Source: Halorubrum halophilum | Lineage (GTDB): Archaea; Halobacteriota; Halobacteria; Halobacteriales; Haloferacaceae | NCBI RefSeq assembly: GCF_000739595.1 | Contig: NZ_BBJP01000005.1 | Span: 1 to 64,000, forward strand | DNA length: 64,000 bases | Reading direction: 5' to 3' | Shown: piece after piece, positions 18,725 through 27,847 of the stretch | Layout: every line of letters begins with the position of its first letter | How positions within the stretch are numbered: position 1 is the first letter of the stretch | The notes under the pieces: generated by a model | What the model was told of the DNA's origin: nothing | What the model saw: only the letters and a program-made list of their open reading frames with translations | Databases searched by the model: none | Position numbers and translations under genes: made by a program

Positions 18725-19105
18725 TCAGCCGGCTCTGTTCTCGTCTCGGTCGTCGTCGATATCGATCCCGTCGGGATCGTTCCACTCGTTCGTCTCGTCG
18801 GCGTCGTCCGCCTCGGTCCCGGCCGGCCCGAGCCCCTTCTCCCCGCGCCGTCGCTCGTGGACGGCGAGGCCGGCCTTGCGCGCGTCGCTCTCCGGCGCGT
18901 ACGGGTCCTCGGACGGGTCGTAGTCGCGCTCGCCGCGTTCGAACACGTACGCGAAGAAGCCGAACAGCGGGACGAAAAAGCAGATGAGCGCCCACTTCCG
19001 CCGGTCCATTCCGTGGTTCGGCGCGTCGAGGTAGGCGTAGGCCGCGAACGCGACGAGCCACGCGAGCGGGACGCCGACGAGGATGACGGCGACGAGCGGT
19101 TGCAT
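18725..19105 (-). CDS. Small membrane protein, PLDc_N-like N-terminus
   Basis: 126 residues. Two hydrophobic helices (VAVILVGVPLAWLVAFAAYAY and WALICFFVPLFGFFAYVF) flank a short polar loop (DAPNHGMDRRK). The second helix, with its R-R-K-W-A lead-in, resembles the PLDc_N/'negative regulatory' small-membrane domain found in many prokaryotes. A long acidic cytoplasmic tail follows (RDYDPSEDPYAPESDARK...DDRDENRAG). ATG at 19105 is chosen because MQPLVAV begins the first helix and a TATA-like TTTATG lies about 25-30 bases upstream. Divergent from the photolyase gene. Function unknown. Confidence 0.7.
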   Translation of the reverse strand: MQPLVAVILVGVPLAWLVAFAAYAYLDAPNHGMDRRKWALICFFVPLFGFFAYVFERGERDYDPSEDPYAPESDARKAGLAVHERRRGEKGLGPAGTEADDADETNEWNDPDGIDIDDDRDENRAG

Positions 19106-19208
19106 ACCCTCGCTTCGACCTCGACGACATAAACGCACGGGTGGGATCATCGACTCTGTGCCGATCGACCGCCGAAGGACACTATCCGGCGGAGCCCGTA
19201 CCGGTCCC

Positions 19209-20624
19209 ATGCAGCTGTTCTGGCACCGGCGCGATCCGCGGACTCGTGACAACGCGGGGCTCGCGGCGGCCGCGGAGAGAAAGGGAGAGGCCGTCGTTCC
19301 CGTCTTCGTCTACGACACCGACCTGTTCGGGGCGACGGGCGCGCGCAAGCGGGCCTTCTTCCTTCGACACGTCAAGCGACTGAAGGCGCGCTACCGTGAG
19401 CTCGACAGCGACCTGATCGTTCGGGCGGGCGACCCCGAAGATGTCCTCGTCGAACTCGCCGACGAGTACGACGTCGAGACCGTGTTCCACAACGAGTACT
19501 ACCGACCGGCTCGCCGGAACCGCCAGCGAGCCGTCGAGGAGGCGCTCGCGAACGCCGGCGTCGCGACCGAGGCCCGCACCGACGCCGTGCTGGTCGATCC
19601 CGGCCGGCTGGAAGAGCGCTACGCGAACCACAGTCGGTTTCACAGCGACTGGGAGGCCGTTCCCACGCCCGAGCCGTACCCGGAGCCGGACGCGGACGCG
19701 CTGGTCGACGTGCGGGATGGGACGGCCGTCGCTGAGCCTAACGCCGACACGGACGTCGACCTCGGGAGCGACATCGACCTCCCGGAAGCCGGCTACCGGG
19801 CCGCCCGCAAGCGATTCGACGACTTCCTCGCTCACGGGATCCGGTCGTACGCCGACACGCGAGACGACCTCGCCCGCGCGGTCGAGGCGCCGACTCACGC
19901 GGTCTCGCGTATGTCGCCGTATCTCGCGGTCGGGGCGATCGGGATCCGAGAGGTGTGGACGGGCGCGAGCGACGCGTTCGAGGCGGCGACGGGCGAGGAG
20001 CGCCGCAACGTCGACAAGTATCGGTACGAGCTGTCGTGGCGCGAGCAGATGTACCACCTGCTCTACTACAACCCCGACCTTGCCGTGGCGAACTACAAGT
20101 CGTTCCCCAACCGAATCGCGTGGCGCGATAACGACGAGGACTTCGAGGCGTGGACGCGCGGCGAGACCGGCTACCCGCTCGTCGACGCCGGGATGCGCCA
20201 GCTGAACGCGGAGGGGTACGTCCACAACCGCCCGCGACAGGTGGTCGCGAGCTTCCTCGCCAAACACCTCCTGATCGATTGGCGACGCGGGGCGCGCTAC
20301 TTCGCGAAACGGTTGATCGACCACGACCACGCCTCGAACCACGGGGCGTGGCAGTGGACCGCCTCTACCGGCACCGACTCGGTGGACGTGCGCATCTTCG
20401 ATCCGGTGGCTCAGATGGCGAAGTACGACGCGAACGCGACGTTCGTGAAGGCGTACGTCCCCGAGCTGCGCGACGTACCGGCCGAGAGAATCGTCGACTG
20501 GCCGACCCTCTCGCGAGGCGAGCGCGAGGACCTCGCGCCCGACTACCACCACCCGATCGTCGACCGGGACGAGGGGTACGAGCGCGCACAACGGGTCTTC
20601 GAGGAGGCGCTCGGGAAGCGGTGA
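19209..20624 (+). CDS. phr2: Class I CPD photolyase (Phr2-type)
   Basis: 471 residues. It has the N-terminal antenna-chromophore domain (MQLFWHRRDPRTRDNAGL) and the C-terminal FAD domain with the classic photolyase block: W-x-x-G-x-T-G-x-P-L-V-D-A-G-M-R-Q-L, HNRPRQVVASFLAKHLLIDWR, and ASNHGAWQW. It repairs cyclobutane pyrimidine dimers with blue light, expected in a sun-exposed halophile. The upstream in-frame extension (to 19083) runs into the divergent gene's promoter, so ATG 19209 is preferred. It lies 2.3 kb from bop and 3.2 kb from the LOV regulator, but there is no evidence here of shared control. Confidence 0.92.
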   Translation: MQLFWHRRDPRTRDNAGLAAAAERKGEAVVPVFVYDTDLFGATGARKRAFFLRHVKRLKARYRELDSDLIVRAGDPEDVLVELADEYDVETVFHNEYYRPARRNRQRAVEEALANAGVATEARTDAVLVDPGRLEERYANHSRFHSDWEAVPTPEPYPEPDADALVDVRDGTAVAEPNADTDVDLGSDIDLPEAGYRAARKRFDDFLAHGIRSYADTRDDLARAVEAPTHAVSRMSPYLAVGAIGIREVWTGASDAFEAATGEERRNVDKYRYELSWREQMYHLLYYNPDLAVANYKSFPNRIAWRDNDEDFEAWTRGETGYPLVDAGMRQLNAEGYVHNRPRQVVASFLAKHLLIDWRRGARYFAKRLIDHDHASNHGAWQWTASTGTDSVDVRIFDPVAQMAKYDANATFVKAYVPELRDVPAERIVDWPTLSRGEREDLAPDYHHPIVDRDEGYERAQRVFEEALGKR

Positions 20625-20642
20625 GGGGCGGTTACGCGACCC

Positions 20643-21260
20643 CTACGCCAACATCGCGGCCGCAAGGAACATCCCTCCGGCCGCGACGGGTGGGATGGTG
20701 AGGTTGTCGTCGACGGCAACGCCGCGGACGATCGGCGGGAGCCCGTCGGCAATCGCGGCGGGGATCGCGCCAGAGAGCGCGACGGCGACGCCGGCGCCGC
20801 CCCCGAACGCCGGGACGGTGAAGGGAAGTGCCAACGCGAAACTGACGAGGAACATCGCGATCCACGCGACGGGCCGCTTCGACTCGGTCGCGTCGTTGTC
20901 TCCGAGTGCGCCGCTGACGGGGTCACCGACCGACAGCATCCACATCGCGGGGATCGCGAGCGTCGGCTGCAACAGGAGGACCACGCCGGTCATACTCACC
21001 TGGTAGAGCGCGTAGCCGGCGACGCTGTCGGACTCGTACTCCCGGGTGAGGTGCCGGTAGACGGCGTGATCGAGCCCGACGACGAGCCGGAGGAACTCCA
21101 AGAAGCAGACGACGGCGAGCGCGGCCACGAGGAAGTACCGGGTCTCCGTCCACGTGAGCCAGCCGAGCAGGAACGGTGCGGGGTACAGCGTCCCGCCAAA
21201 GTGGACCAGCCGCCGCTCGAACTCCACTTCGGCCCGCCACTCCGCCGCCGGAAGGGGCAC
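20643..21260 (-). CDS. Dolichol/phytol kinase-like membrane protein
   Basis: 205 residues with about six membrane helices. Two family motifs of the CTP-dependent polyprenol kinase group are visible: GDPVSGALGD (about 117-126), where the substrate CTP is thought to bind, and near the C-terminus VAVDDNLTIP (about 183-192). The enzyme would phosphorylate a dolichol-type lipid carrier for glycoprotein synthesis, or a related isoprenoid alcohol. The end lies 3 bases from glyS, downstream of it on the same strand, so they may share a transcript. Confidence 0.7.
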   Translation of the reverse strand: MPLPAAEWRAEVEFERRLVHFGGTLYPAPFLLGWLTWTETRYFLVAALAVVCFLEFLRLVVGLDHAVYRHLTREYESDSVAGYALYQVSMTGVVLLLQPTLAIPAMWMLSVGDPVSGALGDNDATESKRPVAWIAMFLVSFALALPFTVPAFGGGAGVAVALSGAIPAAIADGLPPIVRGVAVDDNLTIPPVAAGGMFLAAAMLA

Positions 21261-21263
21261 GGG

Positions 21264-23060
21264 TCAGTTGGTCTCGACGTCGGTCGCGACGGTCTCGTAG
21301 CGGTCCGCCAGCGCGTCGAACTCGCCGCCGGCGCGGAGCGCGGCCAGCTCCGCGGCCAGCTCCGCGGCCGGGACCCGGACCTGTGCCGCGGAGTCGCGCT
21401 CCCGAACGGTCACCGTCTCGTCGCCGTCGCCCTCGATTCCGTCGCGGTCGATCGTGACGCAGAACGGGGTCCCGACCTCGTCCTGTCGACGGTAGCGCCG
21501 CCCGATCGAGCCGGAGTCGTCGTACGCGACCGCCAGCCCCGCCTCGCGGAGGTCCGCGGCGACGCGGTCGGCCAGCTCGGTGAGCCGGTCGTCGTTGGTC
21601 ACGAGCGGGAAGACCGCGGCGTCTTGGGGCGCGATCTCGGGCTCCAGAGAGAGGTACGTTCGCTCCTCGCCGTCGACCTCGTCTTCGCTGTAGGCGTGCG
21701 CCAGCAGGGTCTGAACCGTCCGGCCCACGCCGAATGAGGGCTCGACGACGTGCGGCGTGAGGTGCTCGCCGTTCTCGGTCACCGTCTCCACCGAGAAGTT
21801 CGCCACGTCGGCGTCGACCTCGTGGGTCTCCGCGTCGTCGCCCTCGCCCACGGTCACCTCGACCGTCTCGCCGTCGAACGCGTCGGGGTCGCGCTCGGCG
21901 AGCGTCTCAAGGGCCTCGGCGACCGCGGCGGCGTCACCGCCGAACTCGGGGCCGAGCACGGACATATCGGGGTCGACGGTCGCGCGCTCGACCGTCTTCG
22001 GCTCGTCGTAGCGCTTGAACACGGTGAACGCGTCGTCGCCGTGCTCGCCGTGCTTCGAGAGGTCGTAGTCGGAGCGGTACGAGAAGCCCGCGATCTCGAT
22101 CCAGTCGCCGTCGACCTCGCTCTCCGCGTCCCAGCAGTCGGCGGCGTAGTGTGCGCGCTCGCCCGCGAGGTGCTGGCGGAACCGGAACCGATCGAGGTCG
22201 ACGCCGACCCGGTCGTACCACTCCTTCGCGACGCCGAGGTAGTAGCCGACCCACGGGGAGCCGATGACCCCCTCGTCGACCGCCTCGCCGACCGTCGTCT
22301 CGACGTACCCGCCGTCCTCGGCCTCCTGTTCGGTCGCGGGGTACAGCCGGACCTCGACGTCGCGCACGCGGTCCAGCGGCGGCTCGTCCTCCTCGGGGTC
22401 GATGAACTGTTCGAGTTCGGCCTGCGTGAACTCGCGCAGCCGGAGGAGCCCGCCGCGCGGGGAAATCTCGTTGCGGTAGGCGGGGCCGATCTGGGTGATC
22501 CCGAACGGGAGGTTCCCGCGGGCGTACTCCTTCAGCCGCGGGAACTCGACGAAGATACCCTGGGCCGTCTCCGGTCGGAGGTAGCCGGGTTGGGCGTCGC
22601 CCGGGCCGATGTCGGTCGCGAACATGAGGTTGAAGTCCTCAACTGATTCGCCCGCGAGCGCGGTGCCGCAGGACGGGCAGGCGATGTCGTTGTCGGCGAT
22701 GAGCTCTTCGACTTCCGACCCGGGCAGCGCTTCGGCGTCCTCGATCTCCGTGACGGCCTCGACGAGGTGGTCGGCGCGGTGGGACTCGCCGCACTCGGGG
22801 CACTCGACGAGCATGTCGTCGAACCCCTCCAGGTGACCGGACGCCTCGAAGACGGGCTCCGGCATGATCGTCGGCGCCTCGATCTCGCGGTTCCCCTCCC
22901 GGAGGGTGAACCGGTCGCGCCACGCGTCCTCGACGTTCTTCTTCAGCGCCGCGCCCTGCGGGCCGAAGGTATAGAAGCCGGCGGTGCCGCCGTACGCGCC
23001 GTTCGAGCCGAAGAAGAACCCGCGACGCTTCGCCAGCTCGACGATCGCCTCGGACGCCAT
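21264..23060 (-). CDS. glyS: Glycine--tRNA ligase (alpha2 type)
   Basis: 598 residues, the usual length for archaeal/eukaryal-type dimeric GlyRS. It opens with a class II catalytic domain (KRRGFFFGSNGAYGGTAGFYTFGPQG), has motif 2 (RNEISPRGGLLRLREFTQ) and the C-terminal anticodon-binding domain (PLVTNDDRLTELADRVAADLREAGLAV). Two CxxC pairs (CPEC and CPSC, about 84-133) form a zinc knuckle inserted in the catalytic domain. It begins immediately after the stop of the CBS protein with no gap, so the pair is probably one operon. Confidence 0.95.
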   Translation of the reverse strand: MASEAIVELAKRRGFFFGSNGAYGGTAGFYTFGPQGAALKKNVEDAWRDRFTLREGNREIEAPTIMPEPVFEASGHLEGFDDMLVECPECGESHRADHLVEAVTEIEDAEALPGSEVEELIADNDIACPSCGTALAGESVEDFNLMFATDIGPGDAQPGYLRPETAQGIFVEFPRLKEYARGNLPFGITQIGPAYRNEISPRGGLLRLREFTQAELEQFIDPEEDEPPLDRVRDVEVRLYPATEQEAEDGGYVETTVGEAVDEGVIGSPWVGYYLGVAKEWYDRVGVDLDRFRFRQHLAGERAHYAADCWDAESEVDGDWIEIAGFSYRSDYDLSKHGEHGDDAFTVFKRYDEPKTVERATVDPDMSVLGPEFGGDAAAVAEALETLAERDPDAFDGETVEVTVGEGDDAETHEVDADVANFSVETVTENGEHLTPHVVEPSFGVGRTVQTLLAHAYSEDEVDGEERTYLSLEPEIAPQDAAVFPLVTNDDRLTELADRVAADLREAGLAVAYDDSGSIGRRYRRQDEVGTPFCVTIDRDGIEGDGDETVTVRERDSAAQVRVPAAELAAELAALRAGGEFDALADRYETVATDVETN

Positions 23061-23909
23061 TTATAAGCCCTCCAGCAGGTCTACGTCGCGCACGATGCCG
23101 TCGAGGTCGGTGCCGTTGACCAGCGGCACCTGCTCGATGTCGTTGCTGATGAGCTCCTGTGCGACCTCCTTGGCGGTCCGCGCCCCGCTGACCGTCACGA
23201 GGTCCTCGGTCATGAAGTGGCGTGTCGCTCCCACGGGCAGCTCCACGTTCCGGGTCGGGAGGTAGCGGGCGCCGGTCGCCTTGATCCCCTCCCACGACCA
23301 CTCGGAGTCCTGTTCGGCGATGGAGTCGCCCGTGCTGGCCTCGCCCTCGACGACGCGGGCGACCTCCAGTACGTCGACCTCGGTGAGGATGCCGGCGAGC
23401 CCGGCGTCGTCGTCGAGCACCACGGCGTAGGGGACGTTCGCCAGCCCGATCTCCCGCTCCGCGACCGGCAGCGGGGTCTCGGTGTACGTCGCGTTGACCG
23501 CGCTGGTCGCGAGCCCGCCGACCTCGGTGTCGCCGTCGATCTCGCCGCGGGCGATGGCCCGCACCACGTCGGTGACGGTGAGGATGCCGACGAGCGAATC
23601 GCCGTCGACGACCGGGAGCCGGCGCGAGTCCTCGGCGGCCATCGTGGCGGCGGCGTCGCCGATCGCGGCGTCGGCGCCGATCGTCGGTACCCCGCGCATG
23701 AGCAGCGCGAGCTGGTCCTCGTCCGGCTGCTCGATCAGGTCGTCGCGGGAGACGAGCCCGCGGTACACCTCCTCGCCGTCGACGTCCTTCACGACCGGCA
23801 CCGACGAGAAGCCGTACTCCTGGATGTACTCCAGCACGTCGTTCCGGCTCCCCGGGATCTCGACGACGACGAGATCCGACCGCGGCGTCATGGCGTCTGA
23901 TACGTTCAT
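23061..23909 (-). CDS. Four-CBS-domain protein
   Basis: 282 residues made of four CBS motifs in two pairs: around 1-60 (GFSSVPVVKDVDGEEVYRGLVSRDDL), 65-125 (DSRRLPVVDGDSLVGILTVTDVVRAI), 135-190 (PYAVVLDDDAGLAGILTEVDVL) and 225-282 (IEQVPLVNGTDLDGIVRDVDLL). CBS pairs bind adenine nucleotides, so this is likely an energy or nucleotide sensor. Its stop abuts the glyS start, suggesting coupling to glycyl-tRNA supply, though the link is unproven. ATG 23909 is set by the MNVSDAMTPRSD start and a TATA-like TATAC upstream on the minus strand (about 23936-23942). Confidence 0.88.
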   Translation of the reverse strand: MNVSDAMTPRSDLVVVEIPGSRNDVLEYIQEYGFSSVPVVKDVDGEEVYRGLVSRDDLIEQPDEDQLALLMRGVPTIGADAAIGDAAATMAAEDSRRLPVVDGDSLVGILTVTDVVRAIARGEIDGDTEVGGLATSAVNATYTETPLPVAEREIGLANVPYAVVLDDDAGLAGILTEVDVLEVARVVEGEASTGDSIAEQDSEWSWEGIKATGARYLPTRNVELPVGATRHFMTEDLVTVSGARTAKEVAQELISNDIEQVPLVNGTDLDGIVRDVDLLEGL

Positions 23910-24193
23910 GCACCGTCTTTCAGCGTGCCACCTCTTGTATACTGCGAAGGTGGTCCGCGAGCGGGCGGCGATCGACCGCGGTGTGTCACGGGCGATCGCG
24001 GGCCGTCGCGGGGCATCTCGCCGGGACGCCGGAGGTCGCGAATCGACGCTCTGACAACGAACCAATCAGTTCGTCAGATCGATGTCTCACTCCGTCACTT
24101 CCCCCGTGATCGACGACTGACACGGGCTCTCGTCACCGATTATCGCCTCAAAGCGCCGATCCGCCGACTGCGGACGCTCTTGGTCCGGAACGC
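23910..24193. other. Intergenic stretch without recognised genes
   Basis: This is most of the 312-base divergent gap between the CBS gene and the small DUF7556-like gene. Apart from the TATA-like box of the CBS gene near its left end and the promoter/operator at 24194-24218 on the right, I see no conserved motif, RNA gene or repeat. Confidence 0.5.
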
Positions 24194-24221
24194 TTATATG
24201 TACTGTGAACAATTCACAATC
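24194..24221 (+). promoter_or_regulatory. Promoter with palindromic operator overlapping the start site
   Basis: TTATAT (24194-24199) is a good TATA-like box 23-28 bases before the ATG at 24222, so the mRNA should be leaderless. Directly downstream is the perfect inverted repeat TGTGAA-CAA-TTCACA (24204-24218). A dimeric regulator bound there would cover the transcription start, so repression is the simple prediction. Confidence 0.6.
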
Positions 24222-24446
24222 ATGTCACGGAGTTCCACTCCATGGGACGACCCGGACCCCGATCACCGGCGGACGGCGCTGCCGACGGATCCGGCCCTCG
24301 ACGCCGACGACTCGCCGGACGTGATGGCGTCTATCGACGACTCCTCGTCGTCGCGACCGGAGCTCGTGATCGCGGACGTCTCCCGGGAGAACGCGTGGGT
24401 CTCGGTCACCGAGACCGACGCCACCGTCCTCGAAGAGTGGTGCTGA
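24222..24446 (+). CDS. Small haloarchaeal protein (DUF7556-like)
   Basis: 74 residues. The C-terminal part (SRPELVIADVSRENAWVSVTETDATVLEEWC) matches a short conserved haloarchaeal protein family I recall as DUF7556. It ends in Cys, and the first 35 residues are a disordered Asp/Pro/Thr-rich region. The frame extends upstream to 23925 but has no conserved content, and the TATA box at 24194-24199 fixes the ATG at 24222. No enzymatic motif is visible. Its promoter carries a perfect palindrome, so it is likely under a specific regulator. Confidence 0.65.
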   Translation: MSRSSTPWDDPDPDHRRTALPTDPALDADDSPDVMASIDDSSSSRPELVIADVSRENAWVSVTETDATVLEEWC

Positions 24447-24494
24447 ATCCGCTGAAACGACCGTAGACGCTCCCGTTTTTCCGCCCGTTTGAGG

Positions 24495-25424
24495 TCACTC
24501 CGAGCGTGTTTCGTCAGCGTCCGCCCCGGGTCGAACCCCGGCACCGACCTCCCACCCTCGGATCAGCGACGCGATCGTCCGACACGTCGGCGCCGACACG
24601 CTGAACCGGTCGGCGCGCTCGGTCGCGGCGCCGTAGATGGCGTCGACCTCGGTCCGCCGGCCCGCGGTCACGTCCTCGCACATCGACGACCGGTTGGCGG
24701 CGGTGTCGGCGGCGACGCGCTCGACGGCCGCGACCGCCTCATCGTCGCCGAGGCCGATCCCGTCGGCCCGGGCGACGCGCGCGACCTCGCGAGCCGCCTC
24801 GCGCGCCGCCTCCCCGCCCGGCCCGTCGAGGGTCCTTCCGTTCGAGAGCCGCGCGAGCGCCGAGGGGCCGTTGATCCCCGCGTTGACCGCGAGCTTCTCG
24901 TACCGGCGCCGGGGCATGTCCGCGGCGACGATCGTCTCGATCCCGGCCTCGTCGAACGCGTTCCCCACGCGCTCCGCGAGCGGGTCGTCCCCCCCGGAGA
25001 GCGCCCCGACGACGACCTCGCCGATACCCGTACACGTGACTCGACCGGGCTCGACGAACCGAGCGCCGTAGCTCGCGGTCCCCGCGAGGACGGTCGGGTC
25101 GAGCGCCGCGACCAGCCGCTCCTCCGTGAAGCCGTTCTGCAGCGAGCAGACCGCGTCGTACTCGCCGGTCGCGAGCGCCCGCGCGGCCGCGTCCGTGTCG
25201 TACGCCTTCGTCGTGACCACCGCGAGGTCCGCGGAGCGATGCGTTCCGTCGGTGAGCGCCCGTGGATGAACGCGCGCGTCGACCTCGCCGTCGATCCGGA
25301 GCCCGTCCTGTCGGACCCGTCGCATGTGCGGGTCGCGCCCGACGAGCGTGACCTCGTGGACCCGCGCCAGTAACCCCCCGACGAGGCTCCCGAGCGCGCC
25401 GGCGCCGTAGACGAGGACCTCCAT
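24495..25424 (-). CDS. panE: 2-dehydropantoate 2-reductase
   Basis: 309 residues. It reduces ketopantoate with NADPH in pantothenate/CoA synthesis. The N-terminal Rossmann motif is GAGALGSLVGG (about 7-17), NADPH contacts lie in TTKAYDTD (about 91-98), and the catalytic lysine region reads YEKLAVNAGINGPSALARLSNG. ATG 25424 gives MEVLVYGAGALGS; the ATG four codons upstream (25436) is less likely. It is on the same strand as thrC but 91 bases apart, with no sign of coupling. Confidence 0.88.
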   Translation of the reverse strand: MEVLVYGAGALGSLVGGLLARVHEVTLVGRDPHMRRVRQDGLRIDGEVDARVHPRALTDGTHRSADLAVVTTKAYDTDAAARALATGEYDAVCSLQNGFTEERLVAALDPTVLAGTASYGARFVEPGRVTCTGIGEVVVGALSGGDDPLAERVGNAFDEAGIETIVAADMPRRRYEKLAVNAGINGPSALARLSNGRTLDGPGGEAAREAAREVARVARADGIGLGDDEAVAAVERVAADTAANRSSMCEDVTAGRRTEVDAIYGAATERADRFSVSAPTCRTIASLIRGWEVGAGVRPGADADETRSE

Positions 25425-25515
25425 ACGCTCTCTCACGGGACGAGACTGAAAAGGGATGGCGGTGGGAAGACCACTCGGCCGCCGCGATCGATCCTTCAGT
25501 TCCCGGCCGCCGCGG

Positions 25516-26721
25516 TCAGCCCTTCAGTCCGTTCCCGGTCAGGGGGACGACCACGTCGTCGTCGGGCGCGAGGGTCCCGCGCTCGCGGAGTTCGCGCAGC
25601 GCCGCCGGCGCCACGGCGCAGGTCGGTTCGGTATAAAAGCCTGCGGCGTGGAGTCGGTCGAGTTCGGTTTCGGCCGCCGACTGCGTGACCGCGATCGCGT
25701 CGCCGTCGGCCTCGGCGATCGCGTCGAGAATCTGCCCCCTCCGGACCGGTTCGGCGATCTGGATCCCGTCGGCGGCCGCGTTGACGCGCCCCTCGGGGTC
25801 GGCCGCGTCCGCGCCGTGGAGCTCGCGGACGATCGGCGCGACCCCGGCCGCCTGCGCGCCGAACAGCCGCGGGACCTCGTCGATCCAGCCCGCGCGCTTC
25901 AGTCGGCGGAAGCCGCGGTAGGCGCCGAGGAACAGGGTTCCATGGCCGAGCGGCGTGACGACCGCGTCGGGGGCCTCCCAGTCGCGCTGGTACGCGATCT
26001 CGTAGGCGACGGTGGCGGTCCCCTCGAAGAAGGCCGGGTTCCACGCGTGGCTGGCGTACCACGCGGAACCCTCGGAGCCGCCGCCGGAATCACCTTTGTG
26101 TCCGCTCTCGCCTCTCTCACCGCCTTCGCCAAGCGCGGCCACGCACGCCGCCGTCACGTCCGCGCGCGATCCCTCGATCCGGATCGGCTCGGCGCCGGCT
26201 TGGCGGATCGCGCGGAGCTTCGATTCCTTGACGTCGGCTGGGACGTACACCGCGGCGTCGATCCCGGCGCGCGCCGCGTACGTCGCGATCGCGGCGCCGG
26301 CGTTACCGGAGGAGTCCTCGACGACGCGCTCGACGCCCAGCTCACGGGCCCGCGTGAGCGTCGTCGTCGCGCCGCGGTCCTTAAAAGAGCCAGTCGGGAA
26401 GACGTACTCCAGCTTGAACGCGGCGTTCCACTCGTCCGCGTCGGGTGAGTCGCCTCCGTCTGCCCCCGCGTCCGCGTCGACCAACGGCGTCATCCCCTCG
26501 CCGAGCGTCACCCGGTCAGCGGGGTCGTCGCCGACGGCGAGGAACTCCTCGAACGCCCACAGGCCGTTTCGGGCGTCTATCGAGTCCCGATCCCCGCTCT
26601 CTGGGAGCGGTGGCTCCGCGAACTCCAGCGGGGCGCCGCACTCGCAGCGCCACCGGTCCCGGACGGTTGCGCCGCATTCGGGGCAGACGAGATCTCGGAT
26701 CGCGTCGCGGTCGCCGGACAT
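25516..26721 (-). CDS. thrC: Threonine synthase (PLP enzyme)
   Basis: 401 residues. An N-terminal zinc ribbon (C13, C16, C26, C28) is followed by a fold II PLP domain. The PLP lysine is Lys114 in FPTGSFKDRG, with the SSGNAGAA phosphate loop after it and a glycine-rich loop toward the C-terminus. Threonine synthases of this ribbon-bearing archaeal type convert O-phosphohomoserine to threonine; cysteate synthase is a related possibility. A Gly/Asp/Ser-rich loop (about 83-97) and a second around 208-225 are haloarchaeal insertions. ATG overlaps the stop of the AstE-like gene by one base (ATGA), so the two are cotranscribed. Confidence 0.85.
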   Translation of the reverse strand: MSGDRDAIRDLVCPECGATVRDRWRCECGAPLEFAEPPLPESGDRDSIDARNGLWAFEEFLAVGDDPADRVTLGEGMTPLVDADAGADGGDSPDADEWNAAFKLEYVFPTGSFKDRGATTTLTRARELGVERVVEDSSGNAGAAIATYAARAGIDAAVYVPADVKESKLRAIRQAGAEPIRIEGSRADVTAACVAALGEGGERGESGHKGDSGGGSEGSAWYASHAWNPAFFEGTATVAYEIAYQRDWEAPDAVVTPLGHGTLFLGAYRGFRRLKRAGWIDEVPRLFGAQAAGVAPIVRELHGADAADPEGRVNAAADGIQIAEPVRRGQILDAIAEADGDAIAVTQSAAETELDRLHAAGFYTEPTCAVAPAALRELRERGTLAPDDDVVVPLTGNGLKG

Positions 26722-27677
26722 CAGTACGTGTCGACGTTGGTGCCGACCGAGCAGACGTACTCGCCGGCGGCGACCTGGGGGAGCCGTCGGGTGCGCCAGA
26801 AGACCCCGTCGTCGTCGGCGGTGACACGTCCTTTTAGCTCGCCGAACACGTCGGTTACCTCGAAGAGCACGTCCCCGGTGGAGACGCGCTCGCCGAGCTC
26901 GCGCTCGAACCGGACCAGCCCGCCCGCCGGCGACCCGTACTGGTCGAAGCCGCGCGCCCTCGTCTGCCGTTCGAGGTCGACGTCGCCGTCAAGGAAGCCG
27001 TAGTGGCGGAGCACGTTGAACGCGCCCTCGACGCCGTACCGGATCGACTCCTCGTCCCAGCCGACGGCGCCGCCGAGCTCGGGGTCGATGGTGGGGATGC
27101 CGTGTTCCGGGCCGGCGCGCGCGAGCTGCCCGTCCGGTCCCTTGATGTCGAGGACGTGACCGCAGCCGAAGACCTTCGCAAGCTCCAAGCAGTCGCCGTG
27201 GAGGTGGTGTCGGACTCCACAGCGGACCCGCGTCTCATTTATCATCCGGCTGGTCGACCCCTGATGAAGGTCTAAGATGAGGTCCGCCCGTTTCGCGGCT
27301 TGGAACGTCGCGTGAGCGATACGCTCGCTCGTCGTCCCGTCCTCGTCGCCGGGGTACCCGCGGTTCATCTTCCGGTCGTCGATCGGATTCCGATGTTCGG
27401 CGACCTGAAACGCGAAGTAGTTGACGACCCCGACGACGAGGACGGCTCCGGACAGCTCTCCCGGATCGAGCCGGGGGACGACGCGGTTGACGACGCCGAG
27501 CCCGTTGAGCTCGTCGCCGTCACTGACCGCCTGCATGTACAGCGTCTCGCCGTCTTCGGCGCCGTTAATGACCGCCACCGGCAGTCGGACGGGACTCCCG
27601 TCCCGCGTCTCGCCGACCTCGAGACGGCCCGTGTCCGTCTCGCCCGGCGGGGCGCGAGCCGTTCCAAGCGTGATCAT
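26721..27677 (-). CDS. Succinylglutamate desuccinylase/aspartoacylase family hydrolase
   Basis: 318 residues. The zinc-carboxypeptidase-like fold is recognised by DLILDLHQGSTSRMINET (His138 as a zinc ligand) and the C-terminal beta-strand lobe (GEYVCSVGTNVDTY). The usual first zinc motif GxHGDE reads SDGDELNG here, so the first His ligand is an Asp (residue 53) while Glu56 is kept. I recall this as common in haloarchaeal members. Substrate is unknown: an N-acyl amino acid or an ester. It lies upstream of thrC with a one-base overlap and could act on an amino acid derivative. Confidence 0.8.
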   Translation of the reverse strand: MITLGTARAPPGETDTGRLEVGETRDGSPVRLPVAVINGAEDGETLYMQAVSDGDELNGLGVVNRVVPRLDPGELSGAVLVVGVVNYFAFQVAEHRNPIDDRKMNRGYPGDEDGTTSERIAHATFQAAKRADLILDLHQGSTSRMINETRVRCGVRHHLHGDCLELAKVFGCGHVLDIKGPDGQLARAGPEHGIPTIDPELGGAVGWDEESIRYGVEGAFNVLRHYGFLDGDVDLERQTRARGFDQYGSPAGGLVRFERELGERVSTGDVLFEVTDVFGELKGRVTADDDGVFWRTRRLPQVAAGEYVCSVGTNVDTY

Positions 27678-27847
27678 TACGCGAACGTGGGCCGGCCGCC
27701 CCTTTATCCGTTCGGTCCGCGGCGATCCCCCGACACAACCTTTATCGCCGCATCGCCCAAGATGTCGGTAACGACGGCCGCGTCGCATCGCTGCCGCGTC
27801 GAGCCCTTCCGCGGCGACTCCGACGCCGACCGAACGCGGTCCACCTC

